A DNA stretch of 64,000 nucleotides from Bacillus thuringiensis (GTDB taxonomy: Bacteria; Bacillota; Bacilli; Bacillales; Bacillaceae_G). Below the pieces are notes generated by a model that saw only the letters and a list, made by a program, of their open reading frames with translations, ran no database searches and had not been told where the DNA came from. Location of the stretch: NCBI RefSeq assembly GCF_022095615.2, contig NZ_CP155559.1, positions 4,617,501-4,681,500 on the forward strand. The letters run 5' to 3'. This document shows positions 61,782 to 64,000 of this stretch, in pieces. A program made the position numbers and the translations under genes. Positions within the stretch are counted from its first letter, which is position 1. Each line of letters starts with the position of its first letter.

Positions 61782-61796
61782 CACCTATACTTCAAC

Positions 61797-61827
61797 AGGC
61801 CTCCTTATAATAAAGGAGGCCTTATTT
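61797..61827 (+). terminator. terminator of the pro-peptide gene
   Basis: Stem AGGCCTCCTT/AAGGAGGCCT with a short loop, then TATTTT. Confidence 0.92.
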
Positions 61828-61851
61828 TGCTCTAAATTATGAATTTAAAAT

Positions 61852-61893
61852 AAAAAAACTTACTTGATTTATACAAATCAAGTAAGTTTTTTT
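61852..61893 (-). terminator. terminator of the LuxR-type operon (bidirectional)
   Basis: Nineteen-bp stem AAAAACTTACTTGATTT core, loop ATAC, flanked by A7 and T7. The minus-strand HTH gene stops inside it. Confidence 0.92.
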
Positions 61894-62186
61894 ATTAATC
61901 CTCCAGTATGTTTGAATAACGGGATGCGATTTATAGCTTTTGCATATATACCAGAATCATCATGTACCTCATTAACTTTATTTATCGTAATCCACCCGTG
62001 GTAATACGCCCAAATCCCAATTTCCACACGATGATGAATATTCCATTTTTCTTTAATAGATGCTATAATTTCGCCAACTCGTCTTCGGCTAATATACAAT
62101 GTTTTAGCAATATCTTTATCCTTCATACCCTTAGATACCAGAATAGCTACCTCTTTTTCTTTTTCACTTAATATTGTACTCATCAT
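61878..62186 (-). CDS. stand-alone LuxR/GerE-type HTH regulator
   Basis: A 102-residue protein whose residues about 4-65 form a LuxR C-terminal HTH: LSEKEKEVAILVSKGMKDKDIAKTLYISRRRVGEIIASIKEKW. There is no receiver domain, so it is like GerE rather than a response regulator. GGGGAGAATGA precedes the tandem ATGATG start. It lies 19 bases after the unknown 200-residue gene on the same strand and is convergent with the pro-peptide gene. It is a plausible effector or co-regulator of the neighbouring signalling system. Confidence 0.85.
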   Translation of the reverse strand: MMSTILSEKEKEVAILVSKGMKDKDIAKTLYISRRRVGEIIASIKEKWNIHHRVEIGIWAYYHGWITINKVNEVHDDSGIYAKAINRIPLFKHTGGLIKKLT

Positions 62187-62205
62187 TCATTCTCCCCTTA
62201 TCCTA

Positions 62206-62808
62206 TTATTTATTTATAATCCATTGATATAAAAAAATTGCTGATAAATTACACTGGTACAACCCAGACTCTTGTATAGTATTCTCTTCAAAATCACATG
62301 TTAATTCACCGTGAATGTTTAACAATTCATTCATTCTATGAATCATATACAGAAGCTCTTCTTCTATTCTTATATCTATATCTTCCGGACTAACATGTAC
62401 TAGATTATTTAACTGTACGGCGTAACCAATCGCTAATGAAGCGCTATGATTTTTTTCTCTCTCTAAATTTTTAACGTTATCAATACGAACCAGTTGCTCT
62501 CCCTCAAAGTCAACGATATATACTCCAGGCTCATCTACATTCGTAACAGTTAAGGAATCTAAAATCACAATTGTAGGAACTACTAACGTTTTTTGAAAAT
62601 CTATCTTTTTGAACACCCCATATAGTAATTGAACCAATACATTAATATGAATATTAAATTTACTTTCCAACTTCACTACACTTAGATCTTCATTCGTTTT
62701 TAAAATGTTATACGATATTCCGCACTTTTTTTTTTGAGAGCATTGTTCTGTTCCAAGAATTTTTGGAACAATTTCTTTTATACGTACCTTTATTTCTTTC
62801 TTTTCCAT
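62206..62808 (-). CDS. unknown protein in operon with the LuxR-type regulator
   Basis: A 200-residue soluble protein (from ATG 62808 after GGGGGTG). It has a Cys pair early (TEQCSQKKKCGIS) and an alternating beta/alpha pattern: TLVVPTIVILDSLTVTNVDEPGVYIVDFEGEQLV, then helical LLYMIHRMNELLNIH. No membrane segment, HTH or known catalytic motif is visible. I do not recognise the family. Its upstream region carries the AAATTTAACTAA motif also seen before the pro-peptide gene. Confidence 0.75.
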   Translation of the reverse strand: MEKKEIKVRIKEIVPKILGTEQCSQKKKCGISYNILKTNEDLSVVKLESKFNIHINVLVQLLYGVFKKIDFQKTLVVPTIVILDSLTVTNVDEPGVYIVDFEGEQLVRIDNVKNLEREKNHSASLAIGYAVQLNNLVHVSPEDIDIRIEEELLYMIHRMNELLNIHGELTCDFEENTIQESGLYQCNLSAIFLYQWIINK

Positions 62809-63062
62809 TATTTTTTCACCCCCGTTATTCATTTTCTAACTTTAATTTATAGCTTTTTGTTGGTTAATTAATAGAAGTTAAATACAATAAAAAAAATACA
62901 AATAAATTAAAGATTTACAGCTCAAATTTAACTAAGGGTATACTGTATTTAGTAATATTTCCTCTTCACTTTTAATCACGCGAACTTATGGTTTACATAT
63001 TTGTAAAAAATAAAAAAGACCGTATTTGAAATACGGTCTAAACGAAATATGATTAACTCATT
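62809..63062. other. intergenic region between the unknown gene and the ABC permease
   Basis: AT-rich, holding the promoter of the minus-strand operon, the motif AAATTTAACTAA (62924-62935) and a terminator at 63012-63039. No further ORF was found. Confidence 0.5.
63012..63039 (-). terminator. terminator of the ABC permease gene
   Basis: Stem AGACCGTATTT/AAATACGGTCT with a two-base loop and an A6 run giving a minus-strand U-tract. Confidence 0.88.
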
Positions 63063-64000
63063 TTATGCAGATAATTCTTTTAACGTATCGCTTAATTTAA
63101 ATTGACGAAGTTGGAATGCTGCAATACTTGCTGCACCTGCTCCAAGTAAAATACTTGCAATAGCAAGGAAAATAATTTGATCATATGGAACAATAAAGGC
63201 CGTTAATTCTAGGCTTGATAAAACAATATAGCTAAAAATTAGCCCCCCTCCAATTCCAATAACTCCTGCTATAGCTCCAAGTAGGGTTCCTTCCAACCAT
63301 ACAATTCTTCTCATTTGCTTCGGTATCGCACCTACTGCACGAATCATACTAATTTCAGCACGTCTTTCATGTAGACTTGCTACAATTGCATTCATTAAAC
63401 CAATTCCTGAGATAACAAAGATAATACCTACTAATAAGCGAATTAAAGTAACCATTTGTGATAACAATTGTTGTTGTTCTTGTAAAAGATCGTTACTATT
63501 AATTACTTCTACATTATCTCTTCCACTTGTAATGCTCTTTACTTCTTCTTTTATTTTCTCAAAAGGAACCTTTGAATCCGTCATTACTTGAATAGATTCA
63601 TATCCTTTTAGATTAAATGCGCTCTGAGCCCATTGTTCATTTACAAATACATATGATCCCCTTAAGCGTAAATCCTTTTCAATAATCGAAACAATTTTTA
63701 TCTGCTGTACTTGTTTTCCTTTTGCTTGTATAGAAATTGTCTCATTCAGCTTAATTCCTAAATTTTTAGCAGTTTCTTTTGTGATAACGCCTTCTCCATT
63801 TTTTAATGGCGTACTTAATTCTCTTCCAGATACAACATTCATTTTCGTGATTTTTTGGAATGCTACAATATCTACTCCTGCAACTTCCATTAATTCATAA
63901 TCAAGTTTACGAGTTTTCATAAACTCGTACCACTCTTGATTTGCCTTTTTAAAGTTATAATCAATTAACTTAGATGTAGAATCTGGAGCTATTCCTACGC
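63063..64000 (-). CDS. FtsX/MacB-type ABC transporter permease (5' end outside window)
   Basis: The frame is open to the right edge, so at least 312 residues are visible and the N-terminus is missing; the ATG at 63920 is internal. The visible part has an extracytoplasmic MacB_PCD-like region and then an FtsX domain with three helices (LIRLLVGIIFVISGIGLMNAIVASL, LLGAIAGVIGIGGGLIFSYIVL and a last one at IIFLAIASILLGAGAASIAAF). The family motif is ERRAEISMIRAVGAIPKQM. Such permeases export peptides or lipoproteins or work as stress-sensing transporters. The partner ATPase would lie beyond the edge. Confidence 0.88.
   Translation of the reverse strand, partial: VGIAPDSTSKLIDYNFKKANQEWYEFMKTRKLDYELMEVAGVDIVAFQKITKMNVVSGRELSTPLKNGEGVITKETAKNLGIKLNETISIQAKGKQVQQIKIVSIIEKDLRLRGSYVFVNEQWAQSAFNLKGYESIQVMTDSKVPFEKIKEEVKSITSGRDNVEVINSNDLLQEQQQLLSQMVTLIRLLVGIIFVISGIGLMNAIVASLHERRAEISMIRAVGAIPKQMRRIVWLEGTLLGAIAGVIGIGGGLIFSYIVLSSLELTAFIVPYDQIIFLAIASILLGAGAASIAAFQLRQFKLSDTLKELSA

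Overview
The window is low-GC Firmicute chromosome and almost certainly comes from the Bacillus cereus group (cereus/thuringiensis/anthracis). The reasons are an AlkD that looks essentially like the well-studied B. cereus enzyme, two intact bcr1-type repeats with TTTAT-like target duplications (an element described only from this group), a NprR/PlcR-type peptide receptor, and gene order that follows the B. subtilis yug, yui/yum and yut blocks.

Layout. 1-13.6 kb: yug-like housekeeping block: a K+ channel cut by the left edge, yugN, pgi, yuzA, yugI, alaR-alaT, a hydroxyacid dehydrogenase, an alpha/beta hydrolase, a DUF1871 protein, patB, a Cu/Zn superoxide dismutase lipoprotein, the sporulation-kinase genes kapB and kapD, and an ArsB/NhaD transporter. 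13.6-27.6 kb: alkD, T-box-controlled glyQS, a thioesterase, bioY under a BirA-type operator, galU and pgcA (cell-envelope glucose chemistry), the spore diadenylate cyclase cdaS, pepA, the 3D-domain protein yuiC, a small membrane protein and a Nudix hydrolase, NADH dehydrogenase yumB with a Rex-spaced palindrome, and ferredoxin-NADP reductase yumC. 27.7-37.5 kb: one 9.8-kb gene for a 3262-residue LPXTG surface protein with 18 repeats of about 131 residues. 37.5-43.5 kb: accessory genes, including a GyrI-like protein behind a LexA-type box, an MFS exporter, an orphan replication-initiator-like HTH protein, a DUF523/TudS protein and a gene behind two palindromic operators. 43.6-55.1 kb: yut-like Fe-S, dapF, NDH-like, Spo0E-like and fetAB genes, two bcr1 elements in opposite orientation, and yuzD, yutI, yutH and yutG. 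55.3-59.6 kb: a tightly coupled four-gene operon (HpcH/HpaI lyase, PRTase-TRSP, StiP/PELOTA, HAD phosphatase) of the type found beside tellurite-resistance ter genes, but with no ter gene here. 59.9-64 kb: a 28-residue membrane peptide gene, an RRNPP-family receptor, a 58-codon exported pro-peptide gene directly downstream, a convergent two-gene operon (stand-alone LuxR-type HTH plus an unknown protein), and an ABC permease cut by the right edge.

The most interesting parts are the receptor/pro-peptide pair at 60.2-61.8 kb, which looks like a complete cell-cell signalling cassette; the stand-alone nucleoside-like-metabolite operon next to it; the giant repeat adhesin; and several well-formed operators (BirA, LexA, Rex-like, paired GTATAC palindromes). 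All function calls rest on reading the protein and DNA sequence; no database search was run.
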